Shown piece after piece: positions 36,139 to 46,769 of a stretch of 64,000 bases of DNA (positions are counted from its first letter, which is position 1; every line of letters starts with the position of its first letter). The translations under genes were made by a program, and so were the position numbers. The DNA lies in contig NZ_JAHCQH010000015.1 in NCBI RefSeq assembly GCF_018449475.1, positions 744,001 to 808,000 of the forward strand. Direction: 5' to 3'. The notes beneath the pieces were generated by a model. That model worked only from the letters and a program-made list of their open reading frames with translations, searched no databases and was not told where the DNA came from. The stretch comes from Ancylobacter radicis. Its GTDB lineage: Bacteria > Pseudomonadota > Alphaproteobacteria > Rhizobiales > Xanthobacteraceae.

Positions 36139-36575
36139 TCATCGGCCTCGTGGCTGTCGGTCTTGTCGTTCGTCTCGTGCCCGGCCTCGTCGAGGTCGCG
36201 CTGCACCTGCGGCAGGCGCAGCAAAGCGTCGATGCGCGCGCCTTCCTCGAAGGAGGTGTCGATGCGGAAGCGCAGCTCGGGGACGAATTTCAGTTCGATG
36301 CGGCGGCCAATCTCGCCGCGCAGCGGCTTGGCATTGGTCGCCAGCGCATCGATCGCCGCCTTCGCGTCCTTGCCGCCGAGCGGCATGACGTAGCAGGTGG
36401 CGATCTTCAGATCCGGGCTCATCCGCACCTCGGGCACGGTGATGAGCACCTTGGTGAGCGCCGGATCGGGCAGGTCGCCCCGCGCGAGGATATCGGAGAG
36501 GGCGTGACGCACCAGTTCGCCCACGCGCAACTGGCGCTGGCTCGGGCCGGAGCCCGAGCTCGCTCTGTTCTTCAT
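36135..36575 (-). CDS. rbfA: Ribosome-binding factor A
   Basis: This 146-residue KH-like protein is needed for late 30S maturation. [17 protein letters not shown] at the N-terminus and [17 protein letters not shown] in the core are family hallmarks. A short acidic C-terminal tail follows the domain. It overlaps truB by 4 bp and is separated from infB by 152 bp that contain a strong hairpin (36700-36721). Confidence 0.94.
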   Translation of the reverse strand: MKNRASSGSGPSQRQLRVGELVRHALSDILARGDLPDPALTKVLITVPEVRMSPDLKIATCYVMPLGGKDAKAAIDALATNAKPLRGEIGRRIELKFVPELRFRIDTSFEEGARIDALLRLPQVQRDLDEAGHETNDKTDSHEADE

Positions 36576-36699
36576 GATTCACAAACCTTCAGGGCCCCCG
36601 TCCGGTTGTCGCGGATCGGCGGAGCCAGCTTCGACCGGAACGCGCGGGTTTGGACCGCACATTCCCGTGGATGTTCGCGCCCCCCGCGGGAGGCGCGGA

Positions 36700-36721
36700 G
36701 GCTCCCCGCGTGCGGGGAGCC
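36700..36721 (-). other. Strong hairpin between infB and rbfA
   Basis: GGCTCCCCGC (36700-36709), two bases, GCGGGGAGCC (36712-36721) is a perfect 10-bp inverted repeat starting 7 bp after the infB stop. No T run follows on the minus strand, so it is more likely an mRNA stabilising or processing structure than a terminator. The remainder of the gap holds nothing recognisable. Confidence 0.5.
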
Positions 36722-36727
36722 GTGACG

Positions 36728-39469
36728 TCAGAGCGTGCGCTGCACGACCTCGACGCGGTAGCACTCGATCACATCGCCCGCGCGCATGTCCTGGTAGTTC
36801 TCGAAGGACATGCCGCACTCCTGGCCGGACTGCACCACATTCACCGCATCCTTGAAGCGGTTCAGCGTGGCGAGCTTGCCTTCGTGGATCACGACATTGT
36901 CGCGGATCAGGCGGACATGCTGGCCGCGCTCGACGATACCGTCGGTGACCAGGCAGCCGGCGACCTTGCCGATCTTGGAGACACCGAAGATCTCCTTGAT
37001 CAGCGCGTTGCCGAGCATGGTCTCGCGGTTGATCGGGGCGAGCAGGCCACCCATCGCCGCCTTCACGTCATCCACCAGGTCGTAGATGATGTTGTAGTAG
37101 CGGATTTCGATGCCGGCACGATCGGCCGCGTCGCGGGCTTCCTTGTTGGCGCGCACATTGAACGCGATGATCGCCGCGCCGGCCGTCTCGGCCAGCGTCA
37201 CGTCGCTCTCGTTCACGCCACCGGCGCCGGAGTGGATGATGCGGGCCTGCACCTCGTCGGTGCCGAGCTTCTCCAGCGAGGAGATGATCGCCTCGACCGA
37301 GCCGGACACGTCGCCCTTGATGATGAGCGGGAATTCCTTCCGGCCGGTCGTCTTGGCCTGGCTCATCATCTGCTCCAGCGAGCCGCGGACGGTGGCGGAA
37401 CGGGCCGCCGCCTTCTCGCGCTTCTGGCGCTGGCGATAGTCGGTGATCTCGCGGGCACGGGCTTCGTTTTCGACCACGGCGATGCGGTCGCCCGCCTCCG
37501 GCGTGCCGTTGAAGCCGAGCACCTCGACCGGGAAGGACGGACCCGCCCCGGTGACATTGACGCCCTTGTCGTCGATCAGGGCGCGCACGCGGCCCATCTC
37601 GGCGCCGGCCACGACGATGTCGCCGACATGCAGCGTGCCGCGCTGGACGAGCACGGTGGCCACCGGGCCACGACCACGATCGAGCTTGGCCTCGATGACG
37701 GTACCTTCCGCGTCGCGGTTGGGGTTCGCCTTGAGGTCGAGCACTTCCGCCTGAAGCGTGATCAGCTCCAGCAGCTTGTCGAGATTGGTCTGGGCCTTGG
37801 CCGACACCTCGACTTCGAGCGTATCGCCGCCGAGGCTTTCGACCTGGACTTCGTATTGCAGCAGCTCGGTGCGCACGCGCTCGGGCTTGGCATCCGGCTT
37901 GTCGATCTTGTTGATCGCGACGATCAGCGGGACCTTGGCGGCGCGGGCGTGGCTGATGGCCTCGACCGTCTGCGGCATCACGCCGTCATCGGCCGCCACC
38001 ACCAGCACCACGATGTCCGTCACCTTGGCGCCGCGGGCACGCATCGCCGTGAAGGCGGCGTGGCCGGGCGTGTCGATGAAGGTGACCTTGCCGCCGAGCG
38101 GTGAGGTCACCTGATAGGCACCGATATGCTGGGTGATGCCACCGGCCTCGCCGGAGACGACATTGGCCTTGCGGATCGCGTCGAGCAGCGAGGTCTTGCC
38201 GTGGTCGACATGGCCCATGATGGTCACGACCGGGGGGCGCGTCTCGAGATGCTCGGCCGTGTCCTCGGTGTCGAACAGGCCTTCCTCGACGTCGGATTCG
38301 GCGACGCGGCGGACCGTGTGGCCGAGTTCCTCGGCGATCAGCTGGGCGGTGTCGGCGTCGATCACGTCGGTGATCTTGACCATCTGGCCCTGCTTCATCA
38401 GCAGGCGGATCACGTCGACCGCGCGTTCGGCCATGCGGTTGGCGAGCTCCTGGATGGAGATCGTCTCCGGCACGGTCACTTCGCGGGCGATCTTTTCCTT
38501 CGCCTCGACATGGCGATGGCCGCTCATGCGCTGGGTGCGGCGGCGGAACGAGGCGACCGAACGCTGGCGCTCGTCCTCGGCCGACTGGGCGGTGACCACG
38601 GTCAGGCGGCCACGGCTCTTTTCAGGGCCGGCCGGACGGGTCGGCTTGGGCGGGGTGACCGGACGCGCGGGCGCGCCACCGGGACCACGGCGAACCGGAC
38701 GACGCTCTTCTTCCTCGGCATCCATCGGGCCGCGCGGCGTCGCGACGCGGGGAGCGCCGGGAGCGGCCGCCGTGGACGGCGCGGAGGGTTGGGCGGCGCG
38801 CGGCGCGGCCGGGGCGGAAGCGGCGGCCGGGGCCGGCTGGCTTTCGCCGAAACGCTTGCGCGCCTCTTCCTCGGACTTGCGCTTGGCCTCGTCATCGGCG
38901 GCGCGGCGCGCTTCTTCCTCGCGCTTGCGCGCTTCGGCGGCGTCACGCTCGATCTTCTCACGCGCCTCGCGCTCGGCGCGGCGGACGGCTTCTTCCTCGG
39001 CGCGCTTGCGCTCCTCGACCTCGCGGACGCGGGCGTCCTGCAAGGCGGCGGTGCGGGCGCGGGCCTCTTCCTCGGTCAGCGAGCGCAGCACCACGCCGCC
39101 CGGACGCGGACCCTGCGGCGCCGGACGCGGCGCCGAGAGGTTGGCGTTCGGCTGCGGCTGGGTGCGCAGCGGACGGCTCGGCTGAGCCGCGGCGGCAGCG
39201 GCAGCCGGAGCCGGAGCGGGACGGGACGGCTGGGCCGACGCCGGGGTCGGAGAAGGAGCGGCCGCAGCCGGCGCCTCGGGCTTGTCGCCCGGGCCGAGCA
39301 CACGGCGCTTCACCTTCTCGACCACGACGGACTTGGACCGTCCATGGCTGAAGCTCTGGCGGACGACGCCCTGCTCGACAGGTCGCTTGAGCGTGAGGGT
39401 CTTCCCCCCCTGGCCAGCACCCTGGCCAACGCCCACCGTCTTCTCGCCCGGGTTCTTCGTATCGGTCAT
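36728..39469 (-). CDS. infB: Translation initiation factor IF-2
   Basis: This 913-residue GTPase places initiator tRNA on the 30S subunit. The first ~390 residues form a long, charged, Ala/Pro- and Arg/Glu-rich region, probably disordered and helical ([17 protein letters not shown]). The IF2 N-domain, the GTPase domain with [17 protein letters not shown] and NKIDK, and C-terminal domains II-IV follow. The ATG at 39469 (MTDTKN) is chosen over the GTG at 39490, which overlaps the AGGAA ribosome-binding site. It sits 66 bp after the YlxR gene. Confidence 0.96.
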   Translation of the reverse strand: MTDTKNPGEKTVGVGQGAGQGGKTLTLKRPVEQGVVRQSFSHGRSKSVVVEKVKRRVLGPGDKPEAPAAAAPSPTPASAQPSRPAPAPAAAAAAAQPSRPLRTQPQPNANLSAPRPAPQGPRPGGVVLRSLTEEEARARTAALQDARVREVEERKRAEEEAVRRAEREAREKIERDAAEARKREEEARRAADDEAKRKSEEEARKRFGESQPAPAAASAPAAPRAAQPSAPSTAAAPGAPRVATPRGPMDAEEEERRPVRRGPGGAPARPVTPPKPTRPAGPEKSRGRLTVVTAQSAEDERQRSVASFRRRTQRMSGHRHVEAKEKIAREVTVPETISIQELANRMAERAVDVIRLLMKQGQMVKITDVIDADTAQLIAEELGHTVRRVAESDVEEGLFDTEDTAEHLETRPPVVTIMGHVDHGKTSLLDAIRKANVVSGEAGGITQHIGAYQVTSPLGGKVTFIDTPGHAAFTAMRARGAKVTDIVVLVVAADDGVMPQTVEAISHARAAKVPLIVAINKIDKPDAKPERVRTELLQYEVQVESLGGDTLEVEVSAKAQTNLDKLLELITLQAEVLDLKANPNRDAEGTVIEAKLDRGRGPVATVLVQRGTLHVGDIVVAGAEMGRVRALIDDKGVNVTGAGPSFPVEVLGFNGTPEAGDRIAVVENEARAREITDYRQRQKREKAAARSATVRGSLEQMMSQAKTTGRKEFPLIIKGDVSGSVEAIISSLEKLGTDEVQARIIHSGAGGVNESDVTLAETAGAAIIAFNVRANKEARDAADRAGIEIRYYNIIYDLVDDVKAAMGGLLAPINRETMLGNALIKEIFGVSKIGKVAGCLVTDGIVERGQHVRLIRDNVVIHEGKLATLNRFKDAVNVVQSGQECGMSFENYQDMRAGDVIECYRVEVVQRTL

Positions 39470-39535
39470 TCGGTATCCGTTCCTGTGCACTCCCGCCCCG
39501 TGCGTGAATGCGTCACTTATCGTCTGTCAGCCGGC

Positions 39536-40285
39536 TTATTCGGCGCGCCAGCCTTCGAGCCTTGTTACACGCGCGAGGAAGCCCGCGCTGGTCGGATGCG
39601 CAAGAAGCGCAGCATGTACCACATTTGCCCGCCCTAGCGCCAAGTCCAATTGTGCGCCCGGAAAAGCAACGACGCGGACGATCTCACGCCCCGCCGCTTC
39701 GCCGACCCGGCGGGCCAGCGCATCGAGTTTCGCCATGCCATCGGCCGCCGCGTCCGCCGCGTGCATCAGCCCCGCGACGGGCACCCGCCTCATGCCGGGA
39801 CGGGGCGCGGCGGATTGCAGCGCCTCGACGACCTTGGAATTGCCCGTCACCACCTGCCCGGCCTTATTGGCGAGGGCGAGGGCGGCGAGCGCATCCTTTT
39901 CGAGCAGCGCCTCCACGAGTTCGCAGAGACCCTCCTCGGCACGGCCCTGGCCGCGAAAGGCGCGGCTGAAAGCCTTCTTCTTCAACGCCTGCCGGAGCGC
40001 GCCCCGGTTGGCGGCGACCCAGGCGCCCCGGCCGGGAAGCCGGGCGGCGAGGTCGGGCACCACCGCGCCGTCGGGTCCGACGACGAAGCGGAGCATCTGC
40101 GCCACCGGCAGCACAGCGCGGGTGGCGAGGCATTGCCGTGTGGTCTCGCGGCGGACGGCCGCGGGACCGGCGTCGGTATCATCCGGCGCCCCCTCCGGGG
40201 CATCGGCCTCGGCATCAGGATCGGTCCCCGCAGCCCTTGCGGGATCCGGCCCCACGGGTCCGGCCTCGTCGTCCACCGTCGGCAT
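39536..40285 (-). CDS. YlxR (DUF448)/L7Ae-like RNA-binding protein
   Basis: This 249-residue protein matches the DUF448/YlxR domain (RQCLATRAVLPVAQMLRFVVGPDG, here cited in pieces: RQCLATRAVLP then RFVVGPDG) followed by an L7Ae/L30e-like domain (GQVVTGNSKVVEAL). Such fused proteins are usual between nusA and infB in Rhizobiales and probably bind RNA. The ATG at 40285 has GGAGG five bases upstream; the upstream in-frame GTG is not needed. The first ~45 residues are acidic and low complexity. Confidence 0.88.
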   Translation of the reverse strand: MPTVDDEAGPVGPDPARAAGTDPDAEADAPEGAPDDTDAGPAAVRRETTRQCLATRAVLPVAQMLRFVVGPDGAVVPDLAARLPGRGAWVAANRGALRQALKKKAFSRAFRGQGRAEEGLCELVEALLEKDALAALALANKAGQVVTGNSKVVEALQSAAPRPGMRRVPVAGLMHAADAAADGMAKLDALARRVGEAAGREIVRVVAFPGAQLDLALGRANVVHAALLAHPTSAGFLARVTRLEGWRAE

Positions 40286-40337
40286 TTCCGCCTCCGCGCC
40301 CGCCTGCGCCGTGCCCAAAACTCGCCTCAAGCCTGTC

Positions 40338-41941
40338 TCAGGCCTCGGGCTCGCCTTCGGTCGCGTCCTCCTCACCCGCCGTGGCGAGTTCGGTTTCCTC
40401 GATCCAGCCGGCCTTGACGCGGGCCTGCATGATCATCGCCTCGGCCTCCTCGCGGGAGACCTCGAAGCCTTCCAGCGCGCCCGGCGTGCGCACGGTCTCA
40501 CCGTCGCGCCGCTCGGTCCAGCCGACCAGATCGTCGGTGGCGCAGCCGGCCAGATCCTCGACCGTCTTGATGTCGTTCTCGCCGAACGCCACCAGCATGG
40601 CCGAGGTCACGCCCGGAACCGTGCGCAGCTCGTCCGCCACACCCAGTTCGCGGCGGCGGGCGTCGAAATCGGCTTCCACCTGCGCCAGATAGTTCTGCGC
40701 GCGGCTCTGCAGTTCCTGCGCCGTATCCTCGTCGAAGCCTTCGATGCCGGCGAGCTCGTTCAGCGGCACATAGGCCAGTTCTTCCAGCGTCGCGAAGCCC
40801 TCGGAAGCCAGAAGCTGGCCCATCATCTCGTCGAGATCGAGCGCCTCGGCGAAGATCTTGGAGCGTTCGGCGAATTCCTTCTGCCGGCGCTCGCTCTCTT
40901 CCGCCTCGGTCATGATGTCGATGTCCCAGCCGGTGAGCTGGGAGGCCAGGCGCACATTCTGGCCGCGGCGGCCGATCGCCAGGCTTAGCTGGGCATCCGG
41001 GACCACGACTTCAATACGCTCGCTGTCCTCGTCGAGCACCACCTTGACCACTTCGGCCGGGGCCAGCGCGTTGACGATGAAGGTCGCCACGTCCTGCGAC
41101 CACGGGATGATGTCGATCTTCTCGCCCTGCAGCTCGTTCACCACGGCCTGCACGCGCGAGCCGCGCATGCCGACGCAGGCGCCGACCGGATCGACCGAGG
41201 AATCGCGCGAGGTGACGGCGATCTTGGCGCGCGAGCCGGGATCGCGGGCCACCGCCCGGATCTCGACGATGCCGTCATAGATCTCCGGCACTTCCTGCGC
41301 GAACAGCTTGGCCATGAACTGGGGATGGGTGCGCGAGAGGAAGATCTGCGGCCCGCGCGGCTCGCGGCGTACGTCATAGACATAGGCGCGGATGCGGTCG
41401 CCGACCTTGAACACTTCGCGCGGCAGCAGCTCGTCGCGGCGCAGCGAGGCTTCGCCCCGACCGAGATCGACGACCACATTGCCGTATTCGACGCGCTTGA
41501 CCGCGCCATTGGTGATCTCGCCGATACGGTCCTTGTACTCGTCATACTGACGGTCGCGCTCGGCCTCGCGCACCTTCTGCACGATGACCTGCTTGGCCGA
41601 CTGCGCGGCGATGCGGCCGAAATCGAAGGGCGGCAGCGTGTCGGCGATCGAATCACCCACCTGCGCGGCCGGGTTCAGCCGGTTGGCGCTGACCAGATCG
41701 ATCTCGATCGCCGGATTGTCGACCTGGTCGACCACCAGCAGATGGCGGGCCAGACGCAGCTCGCCGGTACGCGGGTTGATTTCGGCATGAATGTCCGTCT
41801 CGGCGCCGTAGCGCGAGCGGGCCGCCTTGGCGATCGCATCTTCCATGGCGGCGATGACGATGCCCCGGTCGATGGATTTCTCACGCGCGACCGCATCGGC
41901 GATCTGCAGGAGTTCGAGCCGGTTTGCGCTGACCACGGCCA

Positions 41942-41942
<1 letters not shown>
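40338..41942 (-). CDS. nusA: Transcription termination/antitermination factor NusA
   Basis: This 534-residue RNA-polymerase-binding factor has an N-terminal polymerase-binding domain, an S1 domain (~130-200), two KH domains (GACVGMRGSRVQAVVNEL and LAIGRRGQNVRLASQLTG) and C-terminal helix-hairpin-helix repeats ending in an acidic tail. The first codon overlaps the last base of rimP. Together with rimP and infB it is co-transcribed, so it may regulate its own operon. Confidence 0.97.
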
Positions 41943-42820
<878 letters not shown>

Positions 42821-42835
42821 TCAGGTCCGCAATGC

Positions 42836-42868
42836 AAAAAGAGCGGGTTCCGGCGGCGGAACCCACTC
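42836..42868 (-). promoter_or_regulatory. Probable transcription attenuator in the rimP leader
   Basis: On the minus strand GAGTGGGTTCCG (42868-42857), a 4-base loop and CGGAACCCGCTC (42852-42841) form a 12-bp stem with one mismatch, immediately followed by TTTTT (42840-42836). The structure is a canonical intrinsic terminator, but it lies 33 bp upstream of the rimP start codon and points into the operon. A premature terminator ahead of rimP-nusA-infB is known in other bacteria (rimP leader); operation here is inference. Confidence 0.6.
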
Positions 42869-42910
42869 TCAACCGACCAGAAGTCGTTGTGAGATATGTG
42901 GAGTGAGGTG

Positions 42911-42940
42911 CTTATACATCCAAACGCCCCACCCATGCAA
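42911..42940 (-). promoter_or_regulatory. Candidate promoter of the rimP operon
   Basis: On the minus strand TTGCAT (42940-42935) and TATAAG (42916-42911) are separated by 18 bases, resembling a sigma-70 -35/-10 pair. Transcription from it would give a leader of about 100 bases containing the attenuator hairpin. No other good -10 is seen nearby. A further TTGACG motif upstream is a weaker alternative. Confidence 0.35.
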
Positions 42941-43017
42941 GCGCAGGGCACCGCCCGTCAACCCGGCGCACTGCCGGCGCCTTGCCGGCGCTCGCGTGCC
43001 ATCGCATAAGCGCAGCC

Positions 43018-43917
43018 ATGCCCGATGCCCCTGAAACGCCCGATATCCATCCCGTGCCCGCGCTCACCGAGCGCGCTCCGGCGAAGGTGAACCTGTCGCT
43101 GCGGGTGCTCGGCCGCCGGCCCGACGGCTATCACGAACTGGCGAGCGTGGTCGCCTTTGCCGGCGCGGCGGACCGGCTGACCCTGCGTCCCGGCCCCGAT
43201 CTGGCGCTCGCCCTGCGCGGACCGGGCGCGCCGGTGCTGGAGGCGGACGCCGACAATCTGGTGCTGCGCGCCGCGCGCGAACTCGCCGCCCGCGTGACCG
43301 GCCTGATGCTCGGCCGCTTCACCCTCGACAAAAGGCTGCCGGTCGCCGCCGGCCTTGGCGGCGGCTCGGCGGACGCGGCGGCGGCGCTGCGGCTGCTGGC
43401 CCGCGCCAACGGCCTCGCGCCGGAGGATGGCCGGCTGTTCGCGGCGGCGCTGGCCACCGGCTCGGATGTGCCCGCCTGTCTGCTCGGCCGTTCCTGCCTG
43501 ATGGGCGGGCGGGGCGAGAGCCTGACGCCCCTCGCCCTGCCGCGTTTCGGCGCGGTGCTGGTCAATCCGCGCGTGCCGATCGCCACCGCCGCGGTGTTCC
43601 GCGCGCTGTCGCTCCCGCCCGGCCCCATCCGGGGGCCGGAATCCGTCCCGCCCGGCTTCGCGACGCGGCAGGCGGCGCTCGGCTGGCTGGCCGATGAGCC
43701 GAACGATCTGGAGGCCCCCGCGCGCGGGCTGGCACCGGTGCTGGCACAGGTCGAGGCGGCGCTTGCCGCCACCCCCGGCGCGCACCTCGTGCGCATGTCG
43801 GGCTCGGGGGCGACCATGTTCGCGCTCTATGATGATTGCCGCGCCGCCGCCCGCGCCGGGCGGATGGTCGCCGCCGCCCATCCCGGCTGGTGGGTCAAAT
43901 CCACCGTGCTCGGCTGA
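43018..43917 (+). CDS. ispE: 4-diphosphocytidyl-2-C-methyl-D-erythritol kinase IspE
   Basis: This 299-residue GHMP kinase of the non-mevalonate isoprenoid pathway phosphorylates CDP-ME. The opening [22 protein letters not shown] and the ATP loop [17 protein letters not shown] are diagnostic, and the C-terminal GHMP motif [11 protein letters not shown] is present. The ATG at 43018 is chosen over one at 42982. It is divergent from the rimP operon, and YnfA follows 11 bp later. Confidence 0.95.
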   Translation: MPDAPETPDIHPVPALTERAPAKVNLSLRVLGRRPDGYHELASVVAFAGAADRLTLRPGPDLALALRGPGAPVLEADADNLVLRAARELAARVTGLMLGRFTLDKRLPVAAGLGGGSADAAAALRLLARANGLAPEDGRLFAAALATGSDVPACLLGRSCLMGGRGESLTPLALPRFGAVLVNPRVPIATAAVFRALSLPPGPIRGPESVPPGFATRQAALGWLADEPNDLEAPARGLAPVLAQVEAALAATPGAHLVRMSGSGATMFALYDDCRAAARAGRMVAAAHPGWWVKSTVLG

Positions 43918-43928
43918 CAGGCGAACCC

Positions 43929-44252
43929 ATGCGCTCCTCGGTGGTCTTCATCCTCGCCGCCCTCCTCGAAATCGCCGGCTGCTTCGCCTTCTGGGCGGTA
44001 CTGCGGCAGGGGGCAGGCGTGCTCTGGCTGGCGCCGGGCGTGCTCAGCCTGATCGGCTTCGCGGCGCTGCTCACCCAGATCGAGACGAGCGCCGCCGGGC
44101 GCGCCTTCGCCGCCTATGGCGGGGTCTATGTCGCCGCGTCGCTGGTCTGGCTCTGGGCGGTGGAGGGGTTCCGGCCCGACCGCTGGGACCTACTGGGCGG
44201 GGCGGTGTGCCTGGTCGGCGCGGCGATCATCGTGTTCGGCCCGCGCGGCTGA
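43929..44252 (+). CDS. YnfA/UPF0060 family small membrane protein
   Basis: This 107-residue inner-membrane protein has four hydrophobic helices. The N-terminal [18 protein letters not shown] and middle [19 protein letters not shown] strings are typical of UPF0060/YnfA, a family related in topology to small multidrug-resistance transporters; the substrate is not established. It is likely co-transcribed with ispE. Confidence 0.9.
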   Translation: MRSSVVFILAALLEIAGCFAFWAVLRQGAGVLWLAPGVLSLIGFAALLTQIETSAAGRAFAAYGGVYVAASLVWLWAVEGFRPDRWDLLGGAVCLVGAAIIVFGPRG

Positions 44253-44268
44253 GTGGCCCTTAGCGCGC

Positions 44269-45216
44269 TCAGCCCAGCACGGCTTCCAGCCGGCGCTTCA
44301 CCTCGTCCTTGGCCGGCTCGGCGGCCTTGAAAATCGCCGCCACGCGGAAGAAGTCGAGCACCCGGAAATCATGCACATTGGGCCGGATGAGAATGTCCGG
44401 CGCGCCGGATTTCAGCTTCTCGCCGACGATCGAGCTGGCCATGATCTGCAAGGTGGCGAACATCGCCTCCAGTGCCTGCGGCACGCCGCGCGTATCGGCG
44501 CCATGGCCGCCGGTGATGTCGACGGCCAGCACGATGTCGGCCTTGGAGCGCAAGAGGTCGAAGGGCAGCGGATTGACCGCGCCGCCATCGACCAGCGTGT
44601 GGCCGCCGAGCTGCACCGGGCGCATCAGGCCGGGAATGGCCAGCGAGGCGGCAAGCGCCGGGCGCACCGGGCCGTGCTCGAACATTTTCTCGCAACGGCC
44701 CCAATAATCGGTCGCCACCACCTGGAACGGGATCGACAGTTCCTCGAAATTCTCCGGCACGACGTCCGGCAGAAAGGTGGCGACCACCTGCTCGGCATCG
44801 ATCAGCACCGGGTTGCCCAGCCCGCCGAACAGATCGGCTATGCGCCCGACGCGGGCGGCGAACAGCGCGCGCATCACCTCGCCGCGGTTGCGCAGCGTGT
44901 GGGCGACCAGTTGGCGCAGTTCCCTGGCCGGCATGCCGGCCGCATAGATGCTGCCGAAAAAGGCGCCGATGGACGCCCCGGCGATGGCGGTGGGCTTGAT
45001 GCCGAGCTCGTCCAGCGCCTCCAGCACGAGAATGTGCGCCAGGCCGCGCGCCCCGCCCGAGCCGAGGGCGACCGCGATGCGCGGCCCGGACGGCTCCGGC
45101 GCCACGCTCCCCTCGCCGGAGACGATGACGCCGTGATGGGCCGTCCCGACCGGTTGCGGTTCCGGGGACGGGCGCGGGCCGCGCCGGCCGCGCGAGGAGG
45201 TGGGATGATCGTCCAT
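44269..45216 (-). CDS. Patatin-like phospholipase (RssA type)
   Basis: This 315-residue putative lipid acyl hydrolase has the Ser-Asp dyad motifs of patatins. GGARGLAH is the oxyanion loop, GASIG carries the nucleophilic Ser and VDGGAVNPLP gives the Asp. No signal peptide is visible; ~45 N-terminal residues are polar and low complexity. The 17-bp gap to the convergent ynfA gene holds no clear terminator. The lipid substrate is unknown. Confidence 0.88.
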   Translation of the reverse strand: MDDHPTSSRGRRGPRPSPEPQPVGTAHHGVIVSGEGSVAPEPSGPRIAVALGSGGARGLAHILVLEALDELGIKPTAIAGASIGAFFGSIYAAGMPARELRQLVAHTLRNRGEVMRALFAARVGRIADLFGGLGNPVLIDAEQVVATFLPDVVPENFEELSIPFQVVATDYWGRCEKMFEHGPVRPALAASLAIPGLMRPVQLGGHTLVDGGAVNPLPFDLLRSKADIVLAVDITGGHGADTRGVPQALEAMFATLQIMASSIVGEKLKSGAPDILIRPNVHDFRVLDFFRVAAIFKAAEPAKDEVKRRLEAVLG

Positions 45217-45272
45217 GGCTTCGCCTCATACCGCCTTCATGCGGCAAATCCAGGAAGGATGCTGCTTCGCCC

Positions 45273-46544
45273 CTATGTAGGTTCGCCACCCAGCGCGCGC
45301 CAGGCGATATCGCTACGGCAGAACCCGTCCGGCCAGTCGATCAGGGCGATGGCGTCATAGGCCCGCTCGCGCGCCTCGGCGACATTGGCGCCGATGGCGG
45401 TGACGTTCAGCACGCGCCCGCCATTGGCGACCAGCTCGGTCCCCGCCCGCTTCGTGCCGGCGTGGAACACCTTCACCCCCGGCACCTGTTCGGCGGCGCC
45501 GATGCCTGCGATGCGCGTGCCTTTCTGATAGGCGCCGGGATAGCCGCGCGCGGCCATCACCACGGTGATCGCCGCCTCGGGCTTGAAGGGGACCGGCTGA
45601 TCCTCCAGCCGCCCCGTCGCGACGGCGTGGAGCAGGGGTAGGATGTCGCTGTCCATCCGCAGCATCAGCACCTGGCATTCCGGGTCGCCGAAGCGGACAT
45701 TGTATTCGATCAGCTTGGGCCCCTCGCGGGTGATCATCAGCCCGGCGAACAGCACGCCGCGATAGGCGCTCGCCGCATCGGCCAGCGCGCGGGCGGTGGG
45801 CCGGATGATGTCGTGCAGGGTGCGCCGCTCGATATCGGCGGTGAACACGGGCGCCGGCGAATAGGCACCCATGCCGCCGGTATTGGGGCCGCGGTCGCCA
45901 TCATAGGCGCGCTTGTGGTCCTGCGCCGAGCCGAAGGGCAGCACCGTCTCGCCGTCGACCAGGCAGAAGAAGGAAACCTCCTCGCCTTCGAGGAATTCCT
46001 CGATCAGGATCTCGGTGCCTTCCCCGCCCATGGCGAAGACCTCGTCGACGCCGTCCAGTGCCTCGTCGACGGTCATGGCGACGATGACGCCCTTGCCGGC
46101 CATCAGCCCGTCGGCCTTGAGCACGATGGGCGCGCCCTGCTGGCGGATGAACGCGCGCGCGGCCTCGACCTGCGTGAACCGGCCGAAGGCGGCGGTCGGG
46201 ATGCCGTGCGCCTTGCACAATTCCTTGGTGAACAGCTTGGAGCCTTCGAGCTGGGCCGCCACGCGGCGCGGGCCGAACACCGGCAGGCCCTCACTGATCA
46301 GCCGGTCGGCGATGCCGTCAACCAGCGGCGCCTCGGGGCCGACGATCACGAAATCGATCTTCTGCGCCCCGCACAGGGTGACGATGGCGTCATGGTCGTC
46401 GAGCGGGACGTCGAAGCAGGTCGCGTGCTCGGCAATGCCCGGATTGCCCGGCACCGCGTAAAGCCGGCCGAGCAGCGGGCTCTGCGCCAGTTTCCAGGCG
46501 AGGGCGTGCTCACGCCCCCCCGAACCGAGCAGAAGAACATTCAT
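45273..46544 (-). CDS. purD: Phosphoribosylamine-glycine ligase PurD
   Basis: This 423-residue ATP-grasp enzyme catalyses the second step of purine synthesis (GAR formation). The N-terminal [19 protein letters not shown], the ATP-grasp strand [18 protein letters not shown] and the metal-binding [10 protein letters not shown] are characteristic. It lies 56 bp upstream, in transcription terms, of the patatin gene on the same strand. The 225 bp before its start hold an inverted repeat element and no gene. Confidence 0.96.
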   Translation of the reverse strand: MNVLLLGSGGREHALAWKLAQSPLLGRLYAVPGNPGIAEHATCFDVPLDDHDAIVTLCGAQKIDFVIVGPEAPLVDGIADRLISEGLPVFGPRRVAAQLEGSKLFTKELCKAHGIPTAAFGRFTQVEAARAFIRQQGAPIVLKADGLMAGKGVIVAMTVDEALDGVDEVFAMGGEGTEILIEEFLEGEEVSFFCLVDGETVLPFGSAQDHKRAYDGDRGPNTGGMGAYSPAPVFTADIERRTLHDIIRPTARALADAASAYRGVLFAGLMITREGPKLIEYNVRFGDPECQVLMLRMDSDILPLLHAVATGRLEDQPVPFKPEAAITVVMAARGYPGAYQKGTRIAGIGAAEQVPGVKVFHAGTKRAGTELVANGGRVLNVTAIGANVAEARERAYDAIALIDWPDGFCRSDIAWRALGGEPT

Positions 46545-46650
46545 GCGGCAAGCCTCCAGCGCCCCGACCTCGCGCTTCGCCTAAACGTTCGGGCGGGATG
46601 GGGCAAGGGTTGTTCAATGCATGGCCACCGGCGGGGTACCGACCTGTTCG

Positions 46651-46756
46651 TGCTTCGAGGCTGCCCTGGCGGGCAGCACCTCAGCATGACGGCCGTCGAG
46701 CCGTCCCCGTGTGCCGTCATCCTGAGGTGCTCGGGCGCAGCCCGAGCTCGAAGGAT
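46651..46756. repeat. Inverted pair of CCTCAGGATGAC-type repeats
   Basis: The left arm (46651-46693: CTTCGAG...GCACCTCAGCATGACGGC) is a diverged inverted copy of the right arm (46713-46756: GCCGTCATCCTGAGGTGC...CTCGAAGGAT). The right arm itself contains CTCGGGC-GCA-GCCCGAG, a small hairpin. From memory, GTCATCCTGAGGTGC is a recurrent intergenic repeat in rhizobial genomes. It lies between macB and purD and differs from the other two repeat families in this window. Confidence 0.72.
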
Positions 46757-46769
46757 ACCCGGCGCGGCC

